Below, one piece after another: positions 17,239 through 26,878 of a DNA stretch of 64,000 bases. Position 1 is the stretch's first letter. Every line of letters begins with the position of its first letter. Source of the stretch: Mycolicibacterium aurum (GTDB lineage: Bacteria; Actinomycetota; Actinomycetes; Mycobacteriales; Mycobacteriaceae). The notes below the pieces were generated by a model. It saw only the letters and a program-made list of their open reading frames with translations. It made no database searches and had not been told where the DNA came from. Location of the stretch: assembly GCF_900637195.1 (NCBI RefSeq), contig NZ_LR134356.1, forward strand, positions 1,612,001 through 1,676,000, in the 5' to 3' direction. The translations under genes were made by a program, and so were the position numbers.

Positions 17239-17922
17239 CATGTGAACGTTGGGCGGGCCCGCAGCCGTGAAAGCACCGTCCACGGCGATGACCGGATCGT
17301 GTGACTACCATCGCCCATCGCCGCTGGGCGGAGGAGTAAACGCACACCTGAGCGGTTTAGTGCACTTCAGCGCGACGTGGTGCCGGTGGTGTTGTCGCGT
17401 TCCAGCACCGACGCAAGGTCGTGGCGGCGTGAGAACGTGGTTGAGGGATCATGCTGTGTTCGACGTCGAGAAGGACTCCGAAGTGGGCCCGAACGAGCAT
17501 GGTAGCGACTGCTGGACAAATCTGTGAGGGCGTGTTGGGGCATCGAAGGTCAGCTGCGGACTACTTGAGACGCTGTGCGGCAAGACGTCGGCGCACCGAC
17601 TTCGGATCGGCAACCCCTCTATGAGCGACTGTCCAGAGCTCGGACCGGGAGGGTCACGAGACGCCGTTCTGAAAGGCCAACTTGTCCCCTCGGGAGCTCG
17701 CGTGGATTGATCTGGTCGGCCGCTGGCTCCGGTGCCGGCGCGGCGTCACGCATCAATCACGCGGTGCCAACATCGAAGTCGGTAGCGACGCGCGGGTTGT
17801 GTCATCTGGCAGCCACACTATGAGTCCCCCGTCCCCCGCCCCCGTGCGCTTCGATTGGTGCGGACATCTCGAACTCAGGTGCCGAGCGGGGTGTCCACCC
17901 GAGCTTGAGTCTGCCGTGGGCG
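17239..17922. other. Gene-free spacer on the chromosomal side of the scar
   Basis: About 680 bases with only short shadow frames. I see no RNA gene, repeat or recognisable protein remnant. Confidence 0.4.
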
Positions 17923-20223
17923 TCACACCAGTTCGTCGATGGGCGTCGGATCGCTGAAGCGCTGGATGACGTTGGCCGTGATCTTGCCGATCGCATTGTT
18001 GCCATCGGCTTGAAACAGGCTCGCGCACCAACTCATTGACGATGTTGCGAACATCGCACCCCCATTGGGGGTGGTGAAGTACGTGATGTCCGCCCGCACC
18101 AAGGGGCTCTCTTCGCCATTGGTGGCCGGGTGTGCGCCGTAGATTTCTTCGGTCACCAACATCGAGTTCGCATCATGATCGACAGATGTCGCCAGCACTC
18201 GAGTATGAGGCGGACTACCCTGATCGAGATCGTAACGGTCCACCTCCAGACCGGCCGCGCCGCCGTTCACCAGACCGAAGTCACCCAGGCGGCAGGAGGT
18301 GTCGACCCCGTCGGTGATCCACCCGACCCCGGGATCGGCTGCATCGGGCAGGAATTCGTAGTACGTCGACACGGCCATCGTATGGGCGGTGTACCCCGTA
18401 CCCCAAACCCTCTGTGGTGCGCGCCCTCTCATTCGCCACAGGGACCCCTTCTCGCCGGTGGTGGAGTGCTGTAGCTCGCCGGGCCTGCCGCGCCAAGGCT
18501 GATCGCCGACTTCGCCGCGGCGGACCTCGACAACGTGACTCTTGTCTGGTGCGACACTGGTGACCCAGTACATACCGTTGCCGCCCATATACATTCCGCG
18601 GCCGCCGCCGACCAGGTATCTTTCCCACGCATCGATCATTTCTTCGGAGTAGTACTCCGGATGAGTGGCGGTAAGGACGACGTTGTAGCGCTGGAGGAGT
18701 TCGACGCCCTCCTGGTGCAGGTCATGATCGGTGGCCACGTCGTAGTCGAAACCTTGGTCGGTCATCCAGCAGACCAAATGCAGGTCGGCGGGGTATTGCC
18801 AGACCTGAGAACTCTGCTCGTGTTGATAGGAGGGCTGCATGTTCAGTTGTGGTCTGCGCCAGGTGGAGTACTGCACGCCACCCCCGTCGAGGTGGCGGTC
18901 ATACAAGGACAAACCGTACTGCTCGACTCCGGTGCTCATGGCGAAGTCGAGGTCTTCGAGCACGGTGATGTGGCCGTTGGCGAGCTGTCCGGCAGATGCG
19001 TTCTGGTAGACCTGGCTGTTGGCGTATGCCTGGTAGCTGAACGTCGGTATCAGCAGCAGGATCGAGCCTGTTGCAGTCCCGCGTGGCGCAGTCACGAAGA
19101 ACGGTACGTAGAAGGTCTCGGGGTCGTGCCCCTCGGCCTCGGTGCACGCGAGTGCATAGCAACCGCTCGGCAGGTCCTGGGGCACTGTGTATGACAGCGT
19201 CGCGGGCCACCGGCAGTCATCGAGCGAGTCGTTGTGAAACCAGATGGCGCCGTACTCGTCGATCGCGTGGGCGAAGCTGAACTCGCGGGCGGTCCATCTC
19301 CACCCGGTCATGCCACGGTCAGGTTGGTTGACACACTCGCCGACCAGACCGTTGACAGGCTCGTCGACCTGGTCGCCAAGGCCGGGACCGGGAACCGAAG
19401 AATCTCGATTGAGCTGCCAGGCGGCCACCAGTCCTGTATCCGAAAGCTCTTGTCCGTCATGGCAGGCGGATATCTCGCTCTGGCTCAGTGTGCGCGACCA
19501 GTACCGGGGCGATTCGATTTTGCCGTTGAAGCCGGCGACCATGCGGTGGTGGGGCGGCGCCTCACTGCGGAGGCCGAGACCACTCAACAGCAACGCAGTG
19601 CCCGAGTCGCCTGGCGACAGTGACGGGCCGCTGACCTCCGTGTCTCCGTCGAAGGGAACGACGAGGCCGAATATGCTGTTCGTACTAGTAATGACGGCCC
19701 GCTGGGACACCGTCACTGCGGTCGCGTCGACAGTGATGACGACCGAATACCAGACTTGTTTGTACAACGGCATACCGGTGCGCACTCGGACAACGTTGCC
19801 GTCGCCATCCCCCAGTGTGACCACGAGACCGTCGGGTTCGAGCGCCACCGCCCACCCCGTCGATGTCGTGTCATCCCAACGGGAGATCACGCCCTGCCGG
19901 CCCAGAGCTGGCAGCGTCGCCCACACGTAGAGGTGAACGCTGAACGAATCGGACCCCAGCAGCATGCGTTCCGGGTCAGGCACGCGTACGTATCCGCCGC
20001 TCTGGGTGAACTGCTCATCGACCTGTATGCGTCGATCGAGGTCCGAGGGGATGTGCACGGTGCGATGCCCGGGCCCGTCCGGGTTGAGATTGCCGTTGTA
20101 CATCCGCAGAAGGCGTGTGTCGACGGGGCTGTCGCCGCCGTGTGCCAAGTGGAATGTCAGTGACTCACCCGGTGCGACGTTGGGCTGAGAGTTGTATCCG
20201 CGCAACCGCAGTGATGTTTTCAT
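17923..20223 (-). CDS. dmfA2: N,N-dimethylformamidase large (beta) subunit-like amidohydrolase
   Basis: A 766-aa protein matching the large subunit of N,N-dimethylformamidase in length and layout. Residues ~90-290 form a laminin-G/concanavalin-like domain (SFSVHLYVWATLPALGRQGV, GFNGKIESPRYWSRTLS). The catalytic part follows, with PSGCYALACTEAEG, LLLIPTFSYQAYANSQVY, LNMQPSYQHE, HLVCWMTDQGFDYDVATDHD and TATHPEYYSEEMIDAW. The known enzyme holds one iron through two Tyr and one Glu; the Tyr-rich FSYQAY/SLYDRH segments and HPEYYSEE are likely places for these, which I infer. It would hydrolyse a small amide to acid plus amine. It overlaps the small-subunit stop by 4 nt. True substrate unknown; the neighbouring importer and amine enzymes suggest an N-substituted amide. 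Confidence 0.85.
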   Translation of the reverse strand: MKTSLRLRGYNSQPNVAPGESLTFHLAHGGDSPVDTRLLRMYNGNLNPDGPGHRTVHIPSDLDRRIQVDEQFTQSGGYVRVPDPERMLLGSDSFSVHLYVWATLPALGRQGVISRWDDTTSTGWAVALEPDGLVVTLGDGDGNVVRVRTGMPLYKQVWYSVVITVDATAVTVSQRAVITSTNSIFGLVVPFDGDTEVSGPSLSPGDSGTALLLSGLGLRSEAPPHHRMVAGFNGKIESPRYWSRTLSQSEISACHDGQELSDTGLVAAWQLNRDSSVPGPGLGDQVDEPVNGLVGECVNQPDRGMTGWRWTAREFSFAHAIDEYGAIWFHNDSLDDCRWPATLSYTVPQDLPSGCYALACTEAEGHDPETFYVPFFVTAPRGTATGSILLLIPTFSYQAYANSQVYQNASAGQLANGHITVLEDLDFAMSTGVEQYGLSLYDRHLDGGGVQYSTWRRPQLNMQPSYQHEQSSQVWQYPADLHLVCWMTDQGFDYDVATDHDLHQEGVELLQRYNVVLTATHPEYYSEEMIDAWERYLVGGGRGMYMGGNGMYWVTSVAPDKSHVVEVRRGEVGDQPWRGRPGELQHSTTGEKGSLWRMRGRAPQRVWGTGYTAHTMAVSTYYEFLPDAADPGVGWITDGVDTSCRLGDFGLVNGGAAGLEVDRYDLDQGSPPHTRVLATSVDHDANSMLVTEEIYGAHPATNGEESPLVRADITYFTTPNGGAMFATSSMSWCASLFQADGNNAIGKITANVIQRFSDPTPIDELV

Positions 20224-20615
20224 TCCTTGTCCGCTTCCAGGGTGTGGGTGCCGGTGATCTCGTTCATCCGCTCGAGAAAGGCCGCCACGATGGCGTCTTC
20301 TTTGGTGGTGAAGGTCTGCGACGTATCGACCGTGGGGGGTCGACCGCGTTCTGCGTGCAACCGGGCCAAGTAATACGTCTCGTAGGACGGCGCAGCGTAG
20401 GCGAAAGTCCGTCCTTCGATGGGCGCCATCCGCATGAAGTTCAGCAGATGTCGGAGCTCAAGAGATCGTGGGTGCCTGCCGATGACATCGCCGCGGAACT
20501 CCTCGACTGTCTCGGGTCCGACTGCAGCGCGCAGAGCAGCGCGCCGGCGTTCGTCGAACCGGTGCCGGATCTCTAGGCTGCGGTCTTCGATGTCTGTTTG
20601 TCCCGTTATCGGCAT
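20220..20615 (-). CDS. dmfA1: N,N-dimethylformamidase small (alpha) subunit-like protein
   Basis: With the ATG at 20615 the protein is 131 aa, the normal size for the DMFase small subunit, and an AAGGGA lies about 11 bases upstream. The ATG at 20678 would overlap the binding-protein gene and add 21 residues. Features shared with the family are DERRRAALRAAVG, RSLELRHLLNFMRM followed by a Tyr-rich AYAAPSYETYYLARL, and the TFTTKEDAIVAAFLERM end. It packs against the large subunit; its gene is always found next to it. Confidence 0.8.
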   Translation of the reverse strand: MPITGQTDIEDRSLEIRHRFDERRRAALRAAVGPETVEEFRGDVIGRHPRSLELRHLLNFMRMAPIEGRTFAYAAPSYETYYLARLHAERGRPPTVDTSQTFTTKEDAIVAAFLERMNEITGTHTLEADKE

Positions 20616-20649
20616 CGGATCGTCGTCCCTTCTTCTGAGTTCCTGGACG

Positions 20650-21675
20650 TCACTTGTACTTTCCGATGGCTTCGTCACATGTTGCGAGGTTTCCCTTGGT
20701 CACGGTGGTGGCGTCCAACGTTGTCGCCTTCTCCACGTCGCCGCCCTTGAGTAGGTTGACAGTCACCTCTGCCCCCGTCCGGCCCAATGCGAATGGGTCC
20801 CAGAGCGTGGTGGCGTACTGCTTGCCGGACTCGATGTTGCGGTATCCCAGAGGGTCACAGTCGGCGCCGACGGCAATGTAGTCGCGTCCGGCGATGGTGC
20901 CCGACCGCTCGCCCGCGAGCATGGCGCCGTCGAGCATGACGTCGGAATGTGCGAACACTCCGACGATGTTGTCGGCGGCGTACCGCGAGAACATCTGCGC
21001 CGCCACGGTGGTGGCCTCGGTGCCGTCCCAGTTGGCAGTCATGGACGAAACGATTGTCAGACCTGGCGCGATCTGTGCGAGTGTCTCTTCGAAGCCTTTT
21101 TTGCGTGAGATCGTTGTCGCGCCGCCGGGAGAGCCTTCGATCTGCAAGACGGCGCCTTGAATTGGCATTCCTTGCGCGGTGAGGCCGTCGACTATTGCTT
21201 GCGCGCTGCTCGCCCCGATCCGTTCTTCGTTGTATCCCCAGAATGCGTCGTACAGAGCGTCATCATCGGTGGCGGGCTGGTAGATACCAACGACGATTTT
21301 GGTGTCCGGAGACTGTTGGCGGGCACGTGCATACGCGGGAATCAAGGAGGTCGTGTCGGTCGGCCAGAGCACGATCGCTGCGGGTTTGGTGCTCAGCGCC
21401 TGATTGAACTTCTGCATCTGATCGGCACCGGCACCGTAATCGCTGTACTCGGTCGTAACCTTCAGGCCTGCGGCCTGAAGGTCTTCAGTGATTGTGTCAG
21501 CGAAATTGGACTGTGTCGGATTGGACCGCGTGAGCGTGAGTACGTACGCAGCTTGTCCGGCCACCTCTCCGGACGAGCCGCCACCAGCCGGATTGGTTTC
21601 GCCGGCTGATGAGCATCCGCTGACCGTAAGTACCAGCGCCAACGTCGCAGCAGTGGTCATCCGCAGTCGTTTCAT
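20650..21675 (-). CDS. ABC importer substrate-binding lipoprotein, ribose/autoinducer-2 type
   Basis: A 341-aa periplasmic-binding-protein family 4 member. It begins with a lipoprotein signal ending VSGC, acylated at Cys21, then a low-complexity Gly/Ser linker and two Rossmann-like lobes (LTLTRSNPTQSNFADTI; GAVLQIEGSPGGATTISRKK; IVGVFAHSDVMLDGAMLA). It captures a small polar solute outside the membrane for the two permeases and ATPase encoded directly upstream. Sequence type is sugar-like, but next to an amidase and amine genes its ligand may be an amide or amino alcohol. It is followed by dmfA1 after 34 bases. Confidence 0.85.
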   Translation of the reverse strand: MKRLRMTTAATLALVLTVSGCSSAGETNPAGGGSSGEVAGQAAYVLTLTRSNPTQSNFADTITEDLQAAGLKVTTEYSDYGAGADQMQKFNQALSTKPAAIVLWPTDTTSLIPAYARARQQSPDTKIVVGIYQPATDDDALYDAFWGYNEERIGASSAQAIVDGLTAQGMPIQGAVLQIEGSPGGATTISRKKGFEETLAQIAPGLTIVSSMTANWDGTEATTVAAQMFSRYAADNIVGVFAHSDVMLDGAMLAGERSGTIAGRDYIAVGADCDPLGYRNIESGKQYATTLWDPFALGRTGAEVTVNLLKGGDVEKATTLDATTVTKGNLATCDEAIGKYK

Positions 21676-22715
21676 TTGTCTCCTCCGTCGGAATGGATTG
21701 GCTCCGCTGCCGTTGCTGCGGACATGGTTTCGTAGTCGCGGATCACGAGTCGGTCAGAGCCGCGTTGCACCAGACGGCGTAGCGGGCGGTCGCAGATGAC
21801 CACGGCGATCAGCACGACACCGTTGACCAGCTGAATCGTCGCGGACGCGACGCCGGCGAGGCTGAGACCGTTGTTGAGGATGGCCAGAAGCAGCGCCCCG
21901 CCCACTGCGCCGACCAGTGACCCGCGCCCACCGGTGAGGGCGACGCCTCCCACGAGGACCGCAGTGGCTGCTTGCAGGAGATAGGCATTGTTGGGACCGG
22001 GCTGTCCGGTGGCCAGGGCGACACCTTCGAGCGCGCCGCCGATCCCGGAGAAGCCGGCACAGACGAGGAACGCGCCCACCACACTCCAGGACACGGGTAG
22101 CCCTGAGGAGCGTGCGCGGTTCCCATCGCTGCCGATGGCGTACAGAAATCGACCCCACCACGCCCGCTTGACGGCCAGGACCAGAATCGCCACCAGTCCG
22201 AGTTGCATTAGGGATTGCAGGGATAACGCGCCCAGGATGGGCTCGGTCAGTCGGAGTCCAGGGACGTAGTCGGTCATGGTTACGATGTTGTTGCCGGTGA
22301 CCAGGTAGCCGAGGCCGATGCCCAGCATCATGGTGGCGACCGTGACGGCCAGTGATGCGATACGCGCCACCCCGGTGGCGAGACCGTTGATCAATCCGAT
22401 CATGAGAGCCAGGCCCACGCCGAGTGCGATGCTGATGGGCAGGCCGAGCTCGTCGGCGTATTGGACGGTGACGAGCCCGGCCAGGGGGAAGGTTGCAGCG
22501 ATCGAGAGGTCGAATTCGCCGGCGATCATGACGATGGCCAGACCGGCCGATATCAGAGCCAGAGTTGCGAAAATCTGTATCAGTGCATAGAGGTTTCCGA
22601 GGCTGGAGAAGCCCGGGACCGCACACGTGCAGGCGAGGTAGGCGACGGCGGCGATCAGCCAGGTGAGCAGTGTCCGTGCACCCCAATATGTGGAGCGGGT
22701 GAGGGAGTTGATCAT
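21672..22715 (-). CDS. ABC importer permease, RbsC-like
   Basis: A 347-aa polytopic protein with about nine to ten hydrophobic segments and the family motifs IVMIAGEFDLSIAA near the N-terminus and GGVALTGGRGSLVGAVGGALL near the C-terminus. It overlaps the binding-protein gene and the second permease gene by 4 nt each. Two different permease genes suggest a heterodimeric channel. Confidence 0.9.
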   Translation of the reverse strand: MINSLTRSTYWGARTLLTWLIAAVAYLACTCAVPGFSSLGNLYALIQIFATLALISAGLAIVMIAGEFDLSIAATFPLAGLVTVQYADELGLPISIALGVGLALMIGLINGLATGVARIASLAVTVATMMLGIGLGYLVTGNNIVTMTDYVPGLRLTEPILGALSLQSLMQLGLVAILVLAVKRAWWGRFLYAIGSDGNRARSSGLPVSWSVVGAFLVCAGFSGIGGALEGVALATGQPGPNNAYLLQAATAVLVGGVALTGGRGSLVGAVGGALLLAILNNGLSLAGVASATIQLVNGVVLIAVVICDRPLRRLVQRGSDRLVIRDYETMSAATAAEPIHSDGGDK

Positions 22716-23677
22716 CGTGCGCTCTTTGCTTTGAGCAGTCCGGACATCAACACGACGACCAAGATCAGAGCGCCCTCGGTGACCAGCTGCATCTCATAGC
22801 TGAGGCCGGCGAGGGCGGCAACATTGTTCAGCAGCCCGGCGAACACCGCGCCGATGGCTGCGCCGAGGGGGGTGCCGATTCCGCCAGTGATTGCGACACC
22901 ACCCACGACGACGGCGACGATGGCGTCGAAACCGAAGCTGGCTCCCGACATCAGCTGTCCCTGGTTGGACTGCGCCGCCAGCAAGGCGCCCGCCAGCCCG
23001 GTGGTCGCTCCGGATATCACAAACGCTGCCGTGATGATCATGGTGCGTCGATAGCCCGACAGCAGGCTCGCACGTTCGCTGAGACCAAACAGCGTCAGCT
23101 GCCTGCCGAACACAGTCCGGCGCATTAACCACAGCAGCGCGAGAGTGAGCGCAACGAACACGGCCGTCTGAAACGGAAGCACGCCGAAGACATTCATGTT
23201 CAACACGCTGTTGTCGCCGGTGCCCAGCACAGACTGCCCGTTGGTCCACAGCTGTCCCAACCCGACGAGGATGGCCGCAGAGGCGATCGTGACGATGATC
23301 GGGTCAGCCTCGAATCGGCCGATCACGACGCCCTGGATGGCACCGACAGCGGCGCCTAGAGCGACAGTGAGCAGTGCCGAAGCCGTGGCGCCGAGGTAGT
23401 TGGTGGAGGCGAAAGCAATGGTGCACAGCGCTACCAGAGCTGGAATCGACAGCGAGAATACCTGTCCGGCTATGGTGATGAAGCTCAAACCCACTGCGAT
23501 GATGCCGATCAGCGACACCGACAGGCACAGGCCGCGGATGTTGGATGCGGTGGGGAAGGCGTCAATGGTGAAGGTGGCGACCAGCGCGAGGCTGATGGTG
23601 GCGATCGTGACCATGCGGGTCGCGGTGGCGTTGCGCCGCTGCCCGCGTAGCGACGATCTGAGTTCTGTGAACGTCAT
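22712..23677 (-). CDS. ABC importer permease, RbsC-like, second copy
   Basis: A 321-aa membrane permease of the same family (FITIAGQVFSLSIPALVALC, IVAVVVGGVAITGGIGTPLG). It differs enough from its neighbour to be a true second subunit rather than a recent duplicate. It overlaps the ATPase gene and the first permease by 4 nt, so the importer genes are one translation-coupled block. Confidence 0.9.
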   Translation of the reverse strand: MTFTELRSSLRGQRRNATATRMVTIATISLALVATFTIDAFPTASNIRGLCLSVSLIGIIAVGLSFITIAGQVFSLSIPALVALCTIAFASTNYLGATASALLTVALGAAVGAIQGVVIGRFEADPIIVTIASAAILVGLGQLWTNGQSVLGTGDNSVLNMNVFGVLPFQTAVFVALTLALLWLMRRTVFGRQLTLFGLSERASLLSGYRRTMIITAAFVISGATTGLAGALLAAQSNQGQLMSGASFGFDAIVAVVVGGVAITGGIGTPLGAAIGAVFAGLLNNVAALAGLSYEMQLVTEGALILVVVLMSGLLKAKSAR

Positions 23678-25185
23678 GCGGGTTCTCCGTGCAGGATCTC
23701 GGTGATCAGGGTGGCGTCGCTGGTTTCGTCGATTCGGTGGCTGCCGACTGTCTTTCCGCGGTACATGGTGACGGCGCGGTCAGCGAGTTCGCGGATCTCG
23801 AGGATGTCGGTGCTGTAGACCACGACGAGCACGTGCTCGCCGGCCAAATGACGGACTGTTTGGTAGATCTCAGCCCTGGCACCGACGTCGACACCGCGAG
23901 TGGGCTCGCTCATCAGCAGCAGACATGGTTGCATGGCGAGTGCGCGGGCGATAGCGACTTTCTGTTGGTTGCCACCACTGAAGGCAGACACATTCTCTTT
24001 CAACCGCTCGGGGTTGAATCGGACGCCGTCGGCTCCGACGCGGGCGAGTTCACGTTCACGTTTGTGACGAATCAGTTTCCTCGAACTGACGCGGTTGAGC
24101 GCACTCGACGAGATATTGGTTGTCACTGCGGCATCGAGGAACACACCCTCGTTGGCACGATCGGCGGGCACGTAGCCGATGCCGCTTCGCTGGGTGGCGA
24201 CGCGCGAGGACACTGTCAGGGGTTTGCTGCGTAGGGTGATCGCACCGCGTTGCGGAGGCAGGAATCCGGCGAGGCTGCGCACCACGTCGTCGGCGCCGGA
24301 TCCGACTTGACCGAAGAGTGCGAGTATTTCGCCGTCGTGCGCAGTGAGACTCACGTCCTCGTAACGGCCTTGAACGGTCAGGGCCGTCAGTACGAGCGCG
24401 TTCTCAGGATCCCGCTCGTCCTTCGCCACCGAATCTCTGACCGCGGCCTGGTGAGCATCACCAAGCATGTGGTCGACGATTGTATTGAGGGTGAACTCGG
24501 TGCGAGGGCCGCTGGCCGCGATCCGGCCTGACCGCAGGATGGTCACATGGTCGGCTAGTTCCATGACTTCGGCCAGCCGGTGGGTAATGTAGAGGACTGC
24601 GTGTCCGGCGGCCGCGAGCTTCTTGGTCACCGTGTGCACTCTGCGAATCTCGATGTCGGACAGCGTCGCTGTAGGTTCATCGAGAATGAGGACCTGTGCT
24701 TTGCGGATGAGTCCGCGGGCTAGTTCCAGGAGTTGCTGTTGTGCTAGCGAGAGGGTTTCGACAGGCCTGTCAAGGTGGATGTCGGCCAGGCCGGCTGAAT
24801 CGAGTGCAGACCGAGCGCGCTCGCGCAGACGGCGGTAGGGAATCCACATGCGATTCGAGCGACCGGCGAGTGCCAGATTATCGAGCACCGACAGTTGCGG
24901 CACGACGGACAGCTCTTGGAAGACCATCGCCACGTCGCGGTTGTCGTGCGCGTCACCCGTCACCTGTCCGGTTGTGGCAGGGATGATTCCGGCCAATATC
25001 TTGACCAGAGTGCTTTTTCCCGCTCCGTTCTCGCCGAGCAGAGCGTGTATCTCGCCTGATCGGAATTCGACGTCGATGCTGTGAAGAACCGATACATCGC
25101 CATACTTCTTCGTCACGGACTGCGCGGCCAACAGCACCGACTCTGTGGTCGGGGACTCGATCGGCAAGTGCTGTAATGGCGACAC
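23674..25185 (-). CDS. ABC importer ATPase with two nucleotide-binding domains, RbsA-like
   Basis: A 503-aa tandem ATPase. Domain 1 has Walker A GENGAGKST, signature LSLAQQQLLELA (a variant of LSGGQ) and Walker B VLILDEPTA. Domain 2 has a degenerate Walker A (GQVGSGADDVV), good signature FSGGNQQKVAIARAL and MSEPTRGVDVG. One degenerate site is usual for sugar-type importers. GTG at 25185 is preferred over 25260 because AAGGAG lies 9 bases upstream. It is the first gene of the importer block, 190 bases after the APC permease. Confidence 0.9.
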   Translation of the reverse strand: MSPLQHLPIESPTTESVLLAAQSVTKKYGDVSVLHSIDVEFRSGEIHALLGENGAGKSTLVKILAGIIPATTGQVTGDAHDNRDVAMVFQELSVVPQLSVLDNLALAGRSNRMWIPYRRLRERARSALDSAGLADIHLDRPVETLSLAQQQLLELARGLIRKAQVLILDEPTATLSDIEIRRVHTVTKKLAAAGHAVLYITHRLAEVMELADHVTILRSGRIAASGPRTEFTLNTIVDHMLGDAHQAAVRDSVAKDERDPENALVLTALTVQGRYEDVSLTAHDGEILALFGQVGSGADDVVRSLAGFLPPQRGAITLRSKPLTVSSRVATQRSGIGYVPADRANEGVFLDAAVTTNISSSALNRVSSRKLIRHKRERELARVGADGVRFNPERLKENVSAFSGGNQQKVAIARALAMQPCLLLMSEPTRGVDVGARAEIYQTVRHLAGEHVLVVVYSTDILEIRELADRAVTMYRGKTVGSHRIDETSDATLITEILHGEPA

Positions 25186-25374
25186 GAATGCTGGCTCCTT
25201 CGGAGAGGGCGGAATCCTCTTTGTCGCAATGTCTGGATTGCTTGTGCAGTGACTGCACATGGTGGGTCGCCGGCTGCAGGCACAGATTCCCCTGCAGTGC
25301 AGGACATGTGGTTCATATCTGTGGCGGGAGCGCCGAGTGCCTCGACGCCCACCGCGCCCATCGTGTGGAACGAC

Positions 25375-26859
25375 CTAAACGCGGTCGCCCAGTGTCGAAT
25401 TCAACTGCTCGTAGCGTTGCGGCGACCGGGCTTTGATGATGTACGCGCCGATGACTCCGATAGCCAGCGACGCGAACAGCATTGCGGTGAAGATTGTCTG
25501 TAGCCAGCCGCCACCACCGAGCAGCACGTCCATTCCGGTGACTGCATACCAGAGGAACGGCATCAAACCTGCGATGCCCAGCAGTGGTGCGATGAAGGTG
25601 TTCCACGGCCGCTTGTCGACGTTGGTGCGGCGGAAGAAGACAAAGATGGCGATGCTGGCGATGGTCTGCAGCAGGATGATTCCTGCAGCCCCGACGCCGG
25701 TCCACCAGGTGAATAGGGTGGTGTACGGATCCAAGCCGAAGACGGCGAAGATAGCGACCACAATGGCGACCATGCCGATTTGGACGTAGCAGGCAAGCGC
25801 GGGTGACTGGCGGGTGGGATGGGTGGTTCCGAGGCGGGACCAGATGACGCCTTGGCGTCCCAGCGAGTAGAGGTAGCGGGCCACGTTGTTGTGGAAGGTG
25901 AGGATGGCCGCGAACAGGCTGGTGATCACCAACAATTGGAAGGCCTCGGTTCCCAAGCGTCCGAGTACGCTGTCGCTGACTGCGAACACCAGGTTGCCGC
26001 CCTCGGTTTCGGCTAGGGCGGTGATGTTGCCGATTCCGACGGAGTTGACGATGAGGAAGGCGGTGACGGCGTAGAAGACGCCCATGAAGATGACGGCCGC
26101 GTAGGTGGCGCGTGGCACGGTCCGTTTGGGGTCCTTGGCTTCCTCGCCGTAGATGGCGGTGCCCTCGAATCCGATGAAGGAGGCGTGGGCGAACATCAGC
26201 GCCACGCCGATGGCACCGGCGAAGACCGCGGACGGTGCGAATGGCTCGAACGAGTAGTCGCTGATCGGTGTCGGGGAGTTGAACAGGATGCCGATGTTGA
26301 GGATCAGGATGATCGCGGTCTCCAGCGTGAGGAGTACGGCAAGCACCCGCGCGCCGGCATGGATCTGTCGCACCCCGAGAAATAACGATGCCGCCATTGC
26401 GATGAAGGAGAACACCCACCACGGAACGTTGGTGCCGCTGTGCTTCGAGACGAATTCTGCTGCGTAGTAACCGAACCCGCCGATGACGCCGAGTTGGATC
26501 GCGTTGTAGGCGAAGATCGCCAGCGACGCAGATCCGAGCCCCAGTGGTCGGCCGAGGCCGCGCGTGATGAACGCGTAGAAGGCGCCGGCGTTGGTGATGT
26601 GCTTGCTCATGGCGACGTAGCCGACCGCGAAGATGGTCAGTACAACGGCAACCACCACGAAGGCGCCGGCGATGCCGATCCCGTTACCGGAGCCGATGAT
26701 GACCGGGAAGAGGGCCACCACGACCGTCAAGGGTGCGGCGGCGGCAACGACGAAGAAGACAATGCCGAGGACGCCGATCTGGTTGCGCGCCAGCCCTACT
26801 GAGCCATCAGGCGACTCTTTGGTGGTTGCCAGCGGTCGGGGTTCGTCTTGATGAAGCAT
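25375..26859 (-). CDS. APC-family amino acid/amine permease
   Basis: A 494-aa protein with about 12 membrane segments. The N-terminus NQIGVLGIVFFVVAAAAPLT and the segments ITNAGAFYAFITRGLGRPLG and FIGFEGTAIYGEEAKDPKR are typical of the APC superfamily, especially putrescine/ethanolamine-like carriers. It would import an amino acid, polyamine or amino alcohol with protons. ATG at 26859 is chosen (AAGGA upstream); the longer ORF adds 28 unlikely residues. It lies between the importer block and the amine-oxidation genes, 19 bases after the flavoprotein. Confidence 0.85.
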   Translation of the reverse strand: MLHQDEPRPLATTKESPDGSVGLARNQIGVLGIVFFVVAAAAPLTVVVALFPVIIGSGNGIGIAGAFVVVAVVLTIFAVGYVAMSKHITNAGAFYAFITRGLGRPLGLGSASLAIFAYNAIQLGVIGGFGYYAAEFVSKHSGTNVPWWVFSFIAMAASLFLGVRQIHAGARVLAVLLTLETAIILILNIGILFNSPTPISDYSFEPFAPSAVFAGAIGVALMFAHASFIGFEGTAIYGEEAKDPKRTVPRATYAAVIFMGVFYAVTAFLIVNSVGIGNITALAETEGGNLVFAVSDSVLGRLGTEAFQLLVITSLFAAILTFHNNVARYLYSLGRQGVIWSRLGTTHPTRQSPALACYVQIGMVAIVVAIFAVFGLDPYTTLFTWWTGVGAAGIILLQTIASIAIFVFFRRTNVDKRPWNTFIAPLLGIAGLMPFLWYAVTGMDVLLGGGGWLQTIFTAMLFASLAIGVIGAYIIKARSPQRYEQLNSTLGDRV

Positions 26860-26878
26860 GGCGGTCCTTCGTCCTACG